From the NCBI RefSeq assembly GCF_001988955.1, contig NZ_CP014263.1, positions 5,684,501-5,748,500 on the forward strand: DNA of 64,000 bases, given 5' to 3'. The DNA is from Spirosoma montaniterrae (GTDB lineage: Bacteria > Bacteroidota > Bacteroidia > Cytophagales > Spirosomataceae). This document shows, piece by piece, positions 1 through 8,756 of this stretch. The first letter of the stretch is position 1. Every line of letters starts with the position of its first letter. The notes beneath the pieces are model-generated. The model was not told the origin of the DNA and ran no database searches. It saw nothing but the letters and a program-made list of their open reading frames with translations. Made by a program: the position numbers and the translations under genes.

Positions 1-1694
1 GAGAACGTAGCATCGGGCGGAACGGCGTTGCCATATACGGCGTAGAGCATCCGGCCCAATTGCCCGCGCAGCACCTCCTGCCGCTGACTGATTTGGCGGG
101 CCTGCCGGGCCGCTGCCAGATAGCGCGGAAAGCCAATCCGGGCCAGAGCCAGCATCGGATCGTCTGATGCACTGGCCGCGTTGGGGCGCGTAGCTAATTC
201 TTTGACGAACTCCGGATCGGTTAGTTTTGTGTTTTTGACTAAATAGGCGGCTGCTTCTTTGGGAGACTTGCCATTGAGAGCGGCTTGCACGTATGGGTCG
301 TTGTTGCCCAAACCGGCCTGAGCCTCAGCAAGGTGCGCGGCCAAATACGCTTCTTCCAGTGCCATGTTCTTCACGCTCGGAGCCACCATCAGCGACCGCG
401 CCCGTTCGGCGTCTTCGGGGCGGCTGGCAAGCAACTGGCTAAATTGCGTGACCACGTTGGCAAAGGTCAGCAGGTCGCCCATCGTGCGTTCGCTGGGGCC
501 AAGGTAGGTGGCATCGTTGAACAGTCCACGCAGTTGTTGCGTGTTGGCAGCCAGTTCGTCCCAGGTTTTGAGTTGGTCGGCGGGGACGTTTTTGGTTTGT
601 GCGGCTGCTTTGAACTGCCGCTCGAACCGGGCTTTACGGGCCATCAGAGTCGGGTCGCGCATACCGGCGAGTTGCCCGCCAATGGCCTTGATGCTGTTTT
701 CGTAGCTGAAAATCTCGTTCAGAATACTGTCGTTTTTGGCAGTAGCGTTGTAGGCTTGCAGCGCGCTGGAGCGATTACGCAGCAACTGCACGGTATGTGG
801 CGTCTGCAAATCGCGGTCAAACTCCAACTCGGCTACGGTCTTCAGTCGCTCGGTACGGCCCGGATTGCCGATTACGAAAATCGGTTCACCGTCGCGCACA
901 CCGTTGGTGTTGAACTTGAAGAAGTGCTTGGTTTGCAGTGGTTTATTGTTGTCGTAGACTCGAAAAAACGAGCAGTCGAGCGCATAGCGGGGGTAGGTGA
1001 AATTATCAGGATCGCCCCCAAAGAAGCCGAGTTGCAGTTCGGGCATGAACACCAACCGAACATCGGTGTAGCGTTTGAAGCCGTAGAGTGCGTATCGCCC
1101 ACCGTTATAGAACGTGATGGCCTGCAACTCTAATCCTTTCCACTCGGCTTTGGCACCATACTCGGTTTTGATCGTTTCAAACACCTGCTCGCGGGCTTGT
1201 AGCTGTGCCTGTTCGTTTGTTCCGGCGGCTGTCATGGCGTCTTGCACCCGCCGGGTGATGTCTTCGATTTTTACCAACTGATCAACGAACAGACCGTCGA
1301 CTTTACGCTCTTCGGCCAGCGTTTTTGCGTAGAAGCCCGTCGCGTTCAAGTCTTCGCCCTTGCGCTGAACGCCCGTTCCCGACTCGCGGGCGCAGTGGTG
1401 ATTGGTCATTACCAACCCGTTGGCCGACACGAACGAGGCTGAGCAGTAATCAGCAAACCGAAGCGCGGCCATGCGCGCTTCATCGAACCACTTTTCGTCG
1501 GCGTTGATGTTGTAGGTTTTCTTGAAATAATCCGTCGGCGGGCTGTCGAAAGTCCACATTTTGCCGAGGTCGAGCGGCCCGCCGAGGGTAGTGTCGATTG
1601 GCGTGGTTGTCGTAGTCTGGGCCGGAGCCGATCCAAGCAACGCCAGTAGCAGCGCACCCGTCAGCATTGCCGGGTGCAACGTTTTTCGTAGCAT
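1..1694 (-). CDS. S46 family dipeptidyl-peptidase, C-terminus cut by window edge
   Basis: Exported serine peptidase of the S46 family (DPP7/DPP11 type), which removes dipeptides from peptides in the periplasm. The frame is open from the ATG at 1692-1694 to the window edge, about 564 codons. A signal peptide is visible at residues 1-26 (hydrophobic core, then APAQ). The family His motif TNHHC lies near residues 96-100, and a GNPGRT motif follows in the middle. Family members are about 700-720 residues, and the nucleophile Ser near the C-terminus lies outside the window. The gene follows ndh on the same strand after about 52 bp. Family assignment is firm; dipeptide specificity cannot be read because the C-terminal half of the pocket is missing. 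Confidence 0.9.
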   Translation of the reverse strand, partial: MLRKTLHPAMLTGALLLALLGSAPAQTTTTTPIDTTLGGPLDLGKMWTFDSPPTDYFKKTYNINADEKWFDEARMAALRFADYCSASFVSANGLVMTNHHCARESGTGVQRKGEDLNATGFYAKTLAEERKVDGLFVDQLVKIEDITRRVQDAMTAAGTNEQAQLQAREQVFETIKTEYGAKAEWKGLELQAITFYNGGRYALYGFKRYTDVRLVFMPELQLGFFGGDPDNFTYPRYALDCSFFRVYDNNKPLQTKHFFKFNTNGVRDGEPIFVIGNPGRTERLKTVAELEFDRDLQTPHTVQLLRNRSSALQAYNATAKNDSILNEIFSYENSIKAIGGQLAGMRDPTLMARKARFERQFKAAAQTKNVPADQLKTWDELAANTQQLRGLFNDATYLGPSERTMGDLLTFANVVTQFSQLLASRPEDAERARSLMVAPSVKNMALEEAYLAAHLAEAQAGLGNNDPYVQAALNGKSPKEAAAYLVKNTKLTDPEFVKELATRPNAASASDDPMLALARIGFPRYLAAARQARQISQRQEVLRGQLGRMLYAVYGNAVPPDATF

Positions 1695-1746
1695 ATCGTT
1701 CTGAATTAGTGCAATCGCAGTGCGAAAGTAACAGAACATCGGGGTA

Positions 1747-3087
1747 TTACGCTACCTCGTTCTTCAGCATAATTTCATTTCCCACCGGGTTGTCTTTACG
1801 AATGAAGGGCCGAATGATGAGCCGGGTGCCGCGTTGGTAGGTAAAGAGCCGGTACATCCAGTTACTGAAAACAATCAGTTTACTGCGGAACCCGACGAGA
1901 TACCAGATATGCACGAACAGCCACGCCATCCAGGCAATGAATCCGCCGAGATGAATATTGCCCGGCAAATCGGCCACGGCGCGGCTACGACCCACAATTG
2001 CCAGCGAACCTTTATCGAAATACTCGAACGGTTCTGTCGGCTCGTTCTTGAGCATCCGGCGGATGTTTTTAGCCAGATGCTGCCCCTGCTGAATGGCCGG
2101 TTGCGCCACGCCGGGGTGCCCTTTCGGCCATTTCTCGGTTTTCATGAACGCAATGTCGCCAATAGCAAACACGTCGGTCAGGCCCTGAACCCGGTTGATG
2201 GAATCGACCAGAATACGCCCCCGCTCGGTCGATTCGGCAGGAATACCGTCGAGCAGTGCGCCCGTTACGCCTGCGCCCCATACCAGCGTCTGTGTTCTGA
2301 TCTGCTCCCCACCTTTGAACGTAACCGTCTGACCGTCATACGATTCTACAAAGGTGTTGAGCTTGACAATAACCCCTAATTCTTCGAGGTAACGTTGCGC
2401 TTTCTGCCCGGCCTCGTCCGACATGGGCGGCAATACTTTGCCCATGCCTTCTACGATATAGATGTTCATCTGGCTGAAATCTAATCCCGGATAATCGGCG
2501 GGCAGCACGTGTCGGCGCATTTCGGCCAGCGATCCGGCCATTTCAACGCCCGTTGGTCCGGCACCGGCAATCACGAAGTTGAGCAGACTTTGGCGTTCGT
2601 CGGGGTCGCGGGTGATGCTGGCCTGCTCGAAGCACTGCAAAAACTGGCTCCTGACGTTCAGGGCTTCCGGAATGGTTTTGAGCGGAAAGGCATATTTCTC
2701 GATGTCTTTGTTACCGAAGAAATTCGATTTCGAGCCGCTGGCAATCACTAAGAAATCGTAGGTCAGGTCACCAATGAGCGTAGTTACGGTTTTTGCGTCG
2801 GGGTTTATTTTGTTGACGCGCACCATGCGGTAATGGAAATCGTTCTGACCGTCGAACATTTTCCGAAACGGCTCGGCAATGGCATCCGGCTCCAGCCCGG
2901 CAGTAGCCACCTGATACAGCAGCGGCCAGAAACCGTTGTAATTCTGTTTATCGAACAACACTACCTGCACGTCGGTATTACGCAGGCTTTTGGCGAGATT
3001 CATACCGCCGAATCCACCACCGATGATAACCACGCGGGGTTTAGTGGTATCGGGTATATTGAGCGAAAGTTTGTCGTATTGAAGCAT
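1747..3087 (-). CDS. ndh: Type II NADH dehydrogenase (NDH-2)
   Basis: Single-subunit, non-proton-pumping NADH:quinone oxidoreductase of the inner membrane face, 446 residues. The N-terminal FAD Rossmann motif is GGGFGGMNLAK (about residues 23-33). A second dinucleotide-binding motif, GAGPTGVEMAG, lies near residue 175. The FAD-contacting VFAIGDIAF motif is followed by QPAIQQGQHLAKNI, the quinone-side AQxAxQqg signature. The C-terminal 90 residues have Trp-rich hydrophobic helices (WMAWLFVHIWYLVGF) typical of the membrane-anchoring region. It is divergent from tyrA; the 144-bp gap should hold both promoters. Length and motifs are normal for the family. Confidence 0.95.
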   Translation of the reverse strand: MLQYDKLSLNIPDTTKPRVVIIGGGFGGMNLAKSLRNTDVQVVLFDKQNYNGFWPLLYQVATAGLEPDAIAEPFRKMFDGQNDFHYRMVRVNKINPDAKTVTTLIGDLTYDFLVIASGSKSNFFGNKDIEKYAFPLKTIPEALNVRSQFLQCFEQASITRDPDERQSLLNFVIAGAGPTGVEMAGSLAEMRRHVLPADYPGLDFSQMNIYIVEGMGKVLPPMSDEAGQKAQRYLEELGVIVKLNTFVESYDGQTVTFKGGEQIRTQTLVWGAGVTGALLDGIPAESTERGRILVDSINRVQGLTDVFAIGDIAFMKTEKWPKGHPGVAQPAIQQGQHLAKNIRRMLKNEPTEPFEYFDKGSLAIVGRSRAVADLPGNIHLGGFIAWMAWLFVHIWYLVGFRSKLIVFSNWMYRLFTYQRGTRLIIRPFIRKDNPVGNEIMLKNEVA

Positions 3088-3231
3088 AATCGTTGAGTAA
3101 TCAGCCTGTGCATTTCCTCATCTATAGTACCTTACAATCAGCCGTTTTGTTCGCCAAACCAGTGATTTGTTACCGAGGAGCGTGATTATGCCGGGCTGGT
3201 TGGCTTATTTTGCGGACTGAATAATTTTTGT

Positions 3232-4089
3232 ATGACAGTTTCTATTATCGGCGTTGGTTTGCTGGGTGGCTCGTTTGCTCTGGCTCTGCGTGAGAAATAC
3301 CCGAAAATGCGATTCGTTGGGGTCGATGCGTCGGTAGTTAATGGACAGTTGGCCTTAGCGAAAGGCATTGTCGATGAGGTTTTGCCACTGACCGAAGCCG
3401 TAGCTCAAAGCACACTTGTGGTGCTGGCAACGCCCGTGAACGTGATTTTGCAGCAACTGCCCACCGTGCTGGATTTGCTGCAGCCCGGTGCTACCGCGCT
3501 GGATTTAGGCTCCACCAAAGAACAGATTTGCGTTCTGGCCGACCAACACCCGAAGCGGGCGCAGTTTGTGGCGGCTCACCCGATGGCGGGTACCGAAAAC
3601 TCCGGCCCCGGCGCGGCCTTTCGGGAGTTGCTGCCCGGCAAAAACCTGATTATCTGCGACCGCGAGAAAAGCGATGCCGAATGCCTGAAATTGGCGGAGA
3701 GCCTGTTTCGCGATATTGGCATGAAGCTGTTTTTCATGACCCCGCAGGAACACGACCTGCATTTGGCCTATGTTTCGCACCTGAGCCACATCAGCGCGTT
3801 TGCCCTCGGCCTGACGGTGCTGGAAAAAGAAAAAGACGAGCAGGCCATTTTCGACATGGCAAGCACGGGCTTCAGCAGCACCGTGCGCCTTGCCAAAAGC
3901 TCCCCGCAGATGTGGGCACCCATCTTCGACCAGAACCGCGCCAATGTCTCCGACGCGCTGGCAGCTTACATCGAGTTTCTGCAACAGTTTAAGCAGGTCA
4001 TCGACGATCAGGATATTACCACCTCACTCGACTTTATGCAACGCGCCAACGTAATCCGGCGTGTACTGGATGGTATCGAGAAACGATGA
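3232..4089 (+). CDS. tyrA: Prephenate dehydrogenase
   Basis: NAD(P)-dependent oxidative decarboxylation of prephenate to 4-hydroxyphenylpyruvate, a step of tyrosine synthesis in the cytoplasm; 285 residues. The Rossmann fingerprint GVGLLGGSFALAL is at residues 7-19. The AHPMAGTENSGPGAA stretch carries the prephenate-binding His. The helical dimerisation domain follows, with HDLHLAYVSHLSHISAFAL. It is a stand-alone enzyme with no chorismate mutase or ACT domain, so feedback by tyrosine through ACT is not expected. It starts 144 bp from the divergent ndh. Confidence 0.93.
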   Translation: MTVSIIGVGLLGGSFALALREKYPKMRFVGVDASVVNGQLALAKGIVDEVLPLTEAVAQSTLVVLATPVNVILQQLPTVLDLLQPGATALDLGSTKEQICVLADQHPKRAQFVAAHPMAGTENSGPGAAFRELLPGKNLIICDREKSDAECLKLAESLFRDIGMKLFFMTPQEHDLHLAYVSHLSHISAFALGLTVLEKEKDEQAIFDMASTGFSSTVRLAKSSPQMWAPIFDQNRANVSDALAAYIEFLQQFKQVIDDQDITTSLDFMQRANVIRRVLDGIEKR

Positions 4090-4136
4090 ACGCGCTGTAG
4101 TCTGGATATGTTATTTTTGTCAAAAAACGATTCGTC

Positions 4137-4364
4137 ATGGAGTATATCGCAGATCGGATTACCATTGACCCGGACTTATGTAATGGAAAACCAACCATCC
4201 GGGGATTGCGGGTAACGGTTCAAACTATTCTGGAATACTACTTCGCCGGTGACAGTCGGGAGGAAATTTTACATCAGTATCCGATGCTGGAACCAGAAGA
4301 TATTGACGTCTGCCTACAATTTGCCGTGCGATTAATGGATAACCATTATGTGTTAAGAAAATGA
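4137..4364 (+). CDS. DUF433 antitoxin-like protein, orphaned
   Basis: A 75-residue DUF433 protein. The core ITIDPDLCNGKPTIRGLRVT and the later EEILHQYPMLEPEDIDVCL are the family signature: a short winged helix-turn-helix seen as the antitoxin half of DUF433/DUF5615 toxin-antitoxin pairs. In such pairs a PIN-like DUF5615 toxin normally follows with a short overlap. Here an ATG overlaps the stop, but after a few codons the left end of a TnpB element begins, and no DUF5615 remnant is visible on its far side. The antitoxin therefore appears orphaned. Family call is firm; the loss of the toxin is inference from context. Confidence 0.88.
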   Translation: MEYIADRITIDPDLCNGKPTIRGLRVTVQTILEYYFAGDSREEILHQYPMLEPEDIDVCLQFAVRLMDNHYVLRK

Positions 4365-4424
4365 TTTGCCTAATTCTCCCGGCTTTAATCGGAGTATACA
4401 GGCCAAAATATTAGCGTTAATTAC

Positions 4425-4455
4425 TTGCACTGCTAAGGATGCGTTTGTATCTTTG
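4425..4455 (+). promoter_or_regulatory. Bacteroidota-type promoter for tnpB
   Basis: TTG at 4425-4427, a 20-bp spacer, then TATCTTTG at 4448-4455, matching the Bacteroidota TTG-N19-21-TAnnTTTG pattern. The -7 box ends three bases before the ATG at 4459, so a transcript from it would be leaderless or nearly so, or the promoter serves some other start. Confidence 0.5.
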
Positions 4456-4458
4456 TCT

Positions 4459-5607
4459 ATGCCCAAAGCGTACCGATACCGTTTGTACCCCAACGCTGCA
4501 CAGGCCGATTTACTCAACAGGCATTTTGGCAGTGTTCGGTATCTCTACAATTGGGCTTTAGCCAAAAAGACGCAGGCATACCAGACCGAAAACAAAGCAC
4601 TATCCCGGTACGATATACAGCGGGAATTGCCCAACCTGAAAGGAGAACAGCAGTGGCTGAAAGAAATAAACTCCCAGGCACTCCAATCTGCGTTACTGAA
4701 TTTGGATTCAGCCTACACCCGCTTCTTTCGGGAAAAGAAAGGGTTCCCCCGCTTTAAGTCGAAGAAAGATAGTCGGCATAGTTTCCAGTGTCCCCAAAAC
4801 GTCAAGGTTGACTTCAGTACTTCGACTATCCAACTACCTAAGATTGGCAAGGTGAAAGCCGTCCTGAGCCGCGAGTTTGTCGGCACCATCAAGACCGTAA
4901 CGGTCTCGAAGTCGGCCACGGGCAAGGTCTTTGCATCGGTGTTGGTCGAAACGACCGATGTACTACCCGCAAAATCAGCACCCAACCAAGCGTTAGCGGT
5001 CGGTATCGACGTGGGCCTGAAAGACTTTGCTACCCTCTCAACGGGCGAAGCGATTGCCAACCCGCGCTTTCTAAAGAAGTCACTCAAAAAATTGCGTCGG
5101 CTTTCTCGCCAGCACAGCAAGAAGCAGAAGGGTAGTAGTAACCGAAATAAGTCCAGAGTTCGACTGGCAAGACAGCATGAGCGGGTAAGCAACCAGCGTA
5201 CCGACTTTCTACACAAGGTGTCTACCCGGATAGTCCGTGAAAACCAAACGGTCTGCGTAGAGAGCCTGAACATTTCGGGCCTGCTGAAGAACACCAAACT
5301 CAGCCGTGCTATTGCAGACGTGAGTTGGGGTAGCTTCGTGTCGATGCTCGAATACAAATGTGAGTGGCAGGGCAAGAACCTGGTGAAAATTGGACGCTTT
5401 GAACCATCCTCAAAACTATGCACGTGTGGCACATTGAACCACGCCCTCACGCTGAAAGATCGGGTTTGGACGTGTTCAGCATGTGGAACCACACACAATA
5501 GGGACCTATTGGCGGCTAACAACATTGTCAGGTTTGCGTTTCAGAAACAGAACCTAATAGGGGTGGACAGCCCCGAATCTGCGCTTGTGGAGACCGCCGT
5601 TAGGTAG
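4459..5607 (+). CDS. tnpB: TnpB RNA-guided endonuclease of IS200/IS605
   Basis: RNA-guided DNA nuclease, the ancestral relative of Cas12; 382 residues from the ATG at 4459. The frame runs open upstream to 4366, but family similarity begins at MPKAYRYRLYP. The N-terminal helix-turn-helix region (YLYNWALAKK) is followed by a RuvC core with Asp184 (GIDVGLKDF), Glu268 (VCVESLNISG) and Asp349 (HNRDLLAANNI). A zinc ribbon is formed by Cys321, Cys323, Cys339 and Cys342. All three catalytic acids are present, so it is predicted active. No Y1 transposase TnpA lies nearby, so mobility would need help in trans. Basic linker residues 206-240 are Lys/Arg rich. Confidence 0.93.
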   Translation: MPKAYRYRLYPNAAQADLLNRHFGSVRYLYNWALAKKTQAYQTENKALSRYDIQRELPNLKGEQQWLKEINSQALQSALLNLDSAYTRFFREKKGFPRFKSKKDSRHSFQCPQNVKVDFSTSTIQLPKIGKVKAVLSREFVGTIKTVTVSKSATGKVFASVLVETTDVLPAKSAPNQALAVGIDVGLKDFATLSTGEAIANPRFLKKSLKKLRRLSRQHSKKQKGSSNRNKSRVRLARQHERVSNQRTDFLHKVSTRIVRENQTVCVESLNISGLLKNTKLSRAIADVSWGSFVSMLEYKCEWQGKNLVKIGRFEPSSKLCTCGTLNHALTLKDRVWTCSACGTTHNRDLLAANNIVRFAFQKQNLIGVDSPESALVETAVR

Positions 5608-5652
5608 TCGTTGAAGCAAGAATCTCATGGCTTTAGCCGGGAGAGTGTCAAC
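5480..5652 (+). ncRNA. Predicted TnpB guide RNA (omega RNA/reRNA) region
   Basis: In this family the guide RNA scaffold overlaps the 3' end of tnpB and ends at the element's right end, with the guide taken from flanking DNA. The right-end hairpin at 5624-5643 fits the scaffold's last stem. The boundaries are inferred, not seen; the guide would be copied from about 5653 onward. Confidence 0.4.
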
Positions 5653-5679
5653 ATTCTTTAACAGCAACCCAACAAACTC

Positions 5680-6546
5680 ATGCAAACCGAAACAAATAAA
5701 CCCGCCCTGGCTTCTGGCACCGTAACACTCGGCAACGACCTGGCCGTGAACCGAATGGGCTACGGAGCCATGCGCATTACGGGCGACGGCATCTGGGGGC
5801 CACCCCGCGACCACGACGAAGCCATTCGTGTACTGAAACGCTGCCTCGACCTGGGCATCAATTTTATCGATACGGCAGATTCTTACGGCCCGTATGTATC
5901 GGAAGAGCTAATCGCCGAAGCACTACACCCCTACGCCGACGGTCTGGTGATTGGCACAAAAGGCGGTTTGCTCCGCACCGGCCCGAACCAATGGCCCGTT
6001 GACGGAAGCCGGAAACATTTGGAAGAAGCTCTGAATGGAAGCCTGAAGCGGCTGAAAGTCGAGCAGATTGATCTGTATCAGCTACACCGCTTCGATGATA
6101 AAGTGCCGTCGGAAGAGTATCTCGGCTTTTTGCAGGAAGCGCAACAACAGGGCAAAATTAAACACATCGGTCTGTCGGAGGTGAGCGTTGAGCAGATTCG
6201 GGAAGCGCAGCAGTATTTTGAGGTGGTATCGGTACAGAACATGTACAGCTTTTCTCAACAGAAATGGAATTCGGTGCTGGCGTACTGTGAAGAAAACAAC
6301 ATTGCGTTTATTCCGTGGTATCCGCTGGGCGGAGGTAGCCTCGGAGACGAAGAATCGATGCGCCGGGTGGCCGAACGTCACGGCACGACTACCTATCAAA
6401 TTGCGCTGGCGTGGCTGTTAGCCGCATCGCCTGTGATGCTGTTGATTCCTGGCACTTCATCCGTGAAACATCTGGAAGAGAACACAGCGGCTGCGGAGAT
6501 CGCCCTGACGGAGGAAGATTTTCAGGATATGCCGTTGCCACAATGA
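5680..6546 (+). CDS. Aldo/keto reductase
   Basis: NADPH-dependent TIM-barrel oxidoreductase of 288 residues. The catalytic tetrad is visible: Asp and Tyr in FIDTADSYGPYVSEELIAEA, Lys in VIGTKGG, and His in YQLHRFD. The C-terminal cofactor-binding loop (LLIPGTSSVKHLEEN) matches family usage for the 2'-phosphate of NADPH. The physiological carbonyl substrate cannot be told from sequence. It starts 27 bp after the right end of the TnpB element, so the element may have altered its upstream region. Confidence 0.92.
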   Translation: MQTETNKPALASGTVTLGNDLAVNRMGYGAMRITGDGIWGPPRDHDEAIRVLKRCLDLGINFIDTADSYGPYVSEELIAEALHPYADGLVIGTKGGLLRTGPNQWPVDGSRKHLEEALNGSLKRLKVEQIDLYQLHRFDDKVPSEEYLGFLQEAQQQGKIKHIGLSEVSVEQIREAQQYFEVVSVQNMYSFSQQKWNSVLAYCEENNIAFIPWYPLGGGSLGDEESMRRVAERHGTTTYQIALAWLLAASPVMLLIPGTSSVKHLEENTAAAEIALTEEDFQDMPLPQ

Positions 6547-6551
6547 AGGTG

Positions 6552-6647
6552 TAAGGGGTAAGGAGTAAAACGGGTAAGGTTGGAAAAGACAATTGGTTTG
6601 AATAAAACCTTCTTTCCAACCTTACCCATTTTACTCCTTACCCCTTA
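6552..6647. repeat. Long inverted repeat between convergent genes
   Basis: Arms of 35 bp at 6552-6586 and 6613-6647 with one mismatch (C/T). The word is TAAGGGGTAAGGAGTAAAA followed by a GGGTAAGGTTGGAAA core. It fills the gap between the convergent aldo/keto reductase and PA2169-family genes and could end transcription from both sides, though the stem is far longer than an ordinary terminator. It is one of a series in this window. Confidence 0.9.
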
Positions 6648-6651
6648 TATT

Positions 6652-7101
6652 TTACTTCTTTAGTGCGGTTACTCTCTCGTAAGCGTCCTCAAGCTGACCG
6701 AGCTGTTTTACCAAATCCTCTTTAATGTAGGCTGGAATGTGGTCTTTCTCAATGGCATCTTTGTAGGCTTCGATAGCGGCATTTTCTCCAAACTCAACTG
6801 AGCTTAGCACCGTGTCGCGGTCTTTGCCGGTTAAGGCTGCCTTAATGTCGATCCAGGCCCGGTGTACTTTACTTGGCAGATCGGTAGACGTTGCATCGGT
6901 AACGGCGGTGCCGTCGATACGCACAATATGGTCGGCCAGTTGGCTACGGAAGTTCTGACTCTGGATGATGTAGTGCCGGAACAGGTCGTCTAACTGGGCG
7001 TCTTCAGTATCTTCAACAGCTTTTTGGTAGCCTTGAATGCGGTCGTTGTTAATTTTGACGAGGTCGTTCAAATCCTCGACAATGTCTTCGTTCTTAATCA
7101 T
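6652..7101 (-). CDS. PA2169/DUF2383 family four-helix-bundle protein
   Basis: A 149-residue ferritin-like helical protein. The N-terminal IVEDLNDLVKINNDRIQGYQ, the central FRSQLADHI and the Glu-rich FGENAAIEAYKDAIEK match DUF2383 (PA2169 family). Members are often found in stress-responsive gene sets; the biochemical function is not established. It is a single gene, and its 3' end abuts the long inverted repeat. Confidence 0.87.
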   Translation of the reverse strand: MIKNEDIVEDLNDLVKINNDRIQGYQKAVEDTEDAQLDDLFRHYIIQSQNFRSQLADHIVRIDGTAVTDATSTDLPSKVHRAWIDIKAALTGKDRDTVLSSVEFGENAAIEAYKDAIEKDHIPAYIKEDLVKQLGQLEDAYERVTALKK

Positions 7102-7191
7102 AACGGTTGCTCCAATAGTTTATAAATTCGTAGGTAAGAACTACGCACCCGTCTGTTTGTTTCGGATTATTCACTAATTCATCCATGTTGC

Positions 7192-8631
7192 TTACCCATT
7201 CGGAGGAGTCATGGTGATGCTCTTAATCCGAACGGTCGAGCCTTTCTCGAATTGAATCTGCCCATCGGGAGCCGTCAGCGACATTTGGTTGATAATACCG
7301 TCCCAGCCTTCGCGTCCGCTCATGGTTACTTCATAAATCCGATACTGCCCATCGCCAATAATTGGGAAGGTAACGGTTCGGTTGGGCTGGTCTAAAAAGT
7401 CAGGATCGCTGGGTTTACGAAAAACGATACTGGCCTGGGTAGCTTTGGTCTGGAAAGCCGCATGAATATAAATTTTTGGCACGTCGGTGGCCCGCCAGAA
7501 AGCCATCGGAGCCATGAGCCGGAAACGTGCCTGCTCGGTATTGTTGCGTTGCCAGCGGATGTTTAGCTCATTCCTGATGGGCCAGCCTGTGTCGCGGGTG
7601 TTATAATAATACCAGCCCTGTCGGTCATTTGTGAACACGTAATTTGGGCCGGCTGCCGGACGTGGACGGCTGTAGGCAAACTGCCGAACGTCGGCCAGTG
7701 TGCCCACAACTACGTAGTAATCATACTCATACGTGCCATTGTGGTCGACCAGCAGAAACATGTTGTTGTTAATGTAGCCGCTGTTATTATCGTATTCAGT
7801 ACCTACTTTAGGGAGACCAAATCCTGCCGACACAAACATATATTGGTTATCGCGATACAGGCCAAGGCCCCGGCCCTGTTCGTTGAGTAGGGCGATCCAG
7901 TTTTCAGTGCCGTACCGGTTAATCATATCCCGGTCAGTAAATTCAACCGTGGCGTCGTTGGTAAATGGGCGGTTGCCGTTGTAGGTCACAAACCGATAGT
8001 AAGGGCCGTTCAGGTAAATACAGGGGGTTTCCTGCGTCCGGGCTTCGTATTGGGTTGTATCCCGTCGCTCAATTACGACCCGGCACCGGACGTGAACAAC
8101 GTTGTCCTGCAATTCGACCCAGTGCTCAAACGTGCAGTCGGCGGGTTCATTGAGCAGGGGCCATATCAGCGGTCTGTTCTTTACGTACACTAAATTCTGA
8201 CTCTGCTGGTAGCTGATGATGGGAGCGGGGTTGTTATGTACGTCGCCCGTTTGTACCGGGTTCCAACCCAGCCCCACCCACTGCGGCACGGGGTTTTTGC
8301 CGTTTACGCTGTAGGGGACGGGGCCAGCATAAATGGCTGTTTGCCACTGCCGACCCAGGTCGTTGTTATTGACCATGTTCACGGTGCTACCCGCTTCGGA
8401 AAGGTAGGTAAATGCTCCGCCCGCGTTCAGGTCGATACCTACGCGAATTTTGTCGTTTTGCAGAAACAGGCGTTTAGGCGCGTTTGGCTGTTGCTGCGGA
8501 GGTAATCCGCCCGATGGCGGGTTCGTGTCAACCGGACGAGTGTAGGGTGCCGTAGCCGGATAATCGCGGACGCAGGTAAACGCCAGTGCGCTGAGCATCA
8601 GGCAGAGGGCGAGCGAAAAAATTTTTGGCAT
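7192..8631 (-). CDS. Exported protein of unknown function
   Basis: A 479-residue protein from the ATG at 8629-8631; an upstream in-frame ATG at 8661 would only add ten polar residues before the signal peptide. A hydrophobic leader ends in SALAFTC at Cys20, a possible but non-canonical lipobox, followed by a Pro-rich linker (about residues 30-52). The mature part is rich in aromatic and Asn residues and looks all-beta, reminiscent of carbohydrate-active or carbohydrate-binding secreted proteins, but I recognise no family. The C-terminal part (TFPIIGDGQYRIYEVTM) resembles a jelly-roll. A lone minus-strand gene between kdsA and the PA2169-family gene. Confidence 0.75.
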   Translation of the reverse strand: MPKIFSLALCLMLSALAFTCVRDYPATAPYTRPVDTNPPSGGLPPQQQPNAPKRLFLQNDKIRVGIDLNAGGAFTYLSEAGSTVNMVNNNDLGRQWQTAIYAGPVPYSVNGKNPVPQWVGLGWNPVQTGDVHNNPAPIISYQQSQNLVYVKNRPLIWPLLNEPADCTFEHWVELQDNVVHVRCRVVIERRDTTQYEARTQETPCIYLNGPYYRFVTYNGNRPFTNDATVEFTDRDMINRYGTENWIALLNEQGRGLGLYRDNQYMFVSAGFGLPKVGTEYDNNSGYINNNMFLLVDHNGTYEYDYYVVVGTLADVRQFAYSRPRPAAGPNYVFTNDRQGWYYYNTRDTGWPIRNELNIRWQRNNTEQARFRLMAPMAFWRATDVPKIYIHAAFQTKATQASIVFRKPSDPDFLDQPNRTVTFPIIGDGQYRIYEVTMSGREGWDGIINQMSLTAPDGQIQFEKGSTVRIKSITMTPPNG

Positions 8632-8756
8632 AGACGTTAGCGTTGAAAGCTGGATGACCAAAGGTAGCGGGTACGAATTGGCTATGCAAACATAAACGCC
8701 GTAATGCCATATCCTGACGACATGGCATTACTTTATGGCGCACTATAGGCTGGATT

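Larger units (their letters stand above)
4366..5652 (+). mobile_element. IS200/IS605-type element carrying only tnpB
   Basis: A transposon unit with TnpB but no TnpA. At the left, a hairpin at about 4376-4394 has CTCC/GGAG arms around CGGCTTTAATC. At the right, a hairpin at 5624-5643 has CTCATGGC/GCCGGGAG arms around TTTA, and the end reads GTGTCAA at 5646-5652. The two ends share TCTCCCGGCT when the right end is reversed, as expected for IS200/IS605 ends, which have subterminal hairpins rather than terminal inverted repeats. No target duplication is expected for this family. Exact ends are uncertain by several bases. The 3' end of tnpB and the right end should also encode the guide (omega) RNA. 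Confidence 0.75.

Noticed and set aside
285..1133. Long plus-strand frame opposite the S46 peptidase
   Set aside because: The minus strand has a continuous family-matching protein; the plus frame has no recognisable domain and is an antisense shadow of high-GC codon use.
4713..5525. 270-codon minus-strand frame opposite tnpB
   Set aside because: Antisense to the TnpB catalytic core; no independent motif or start signal.
6552..6647. Reading the long inverted repeats as insertion-sequence ends
   Set aside because: No transposase or target duplication lies between or beside arms, and loops are only 11-74 bases, so they are not IS termini; MITE-like origin remains open.
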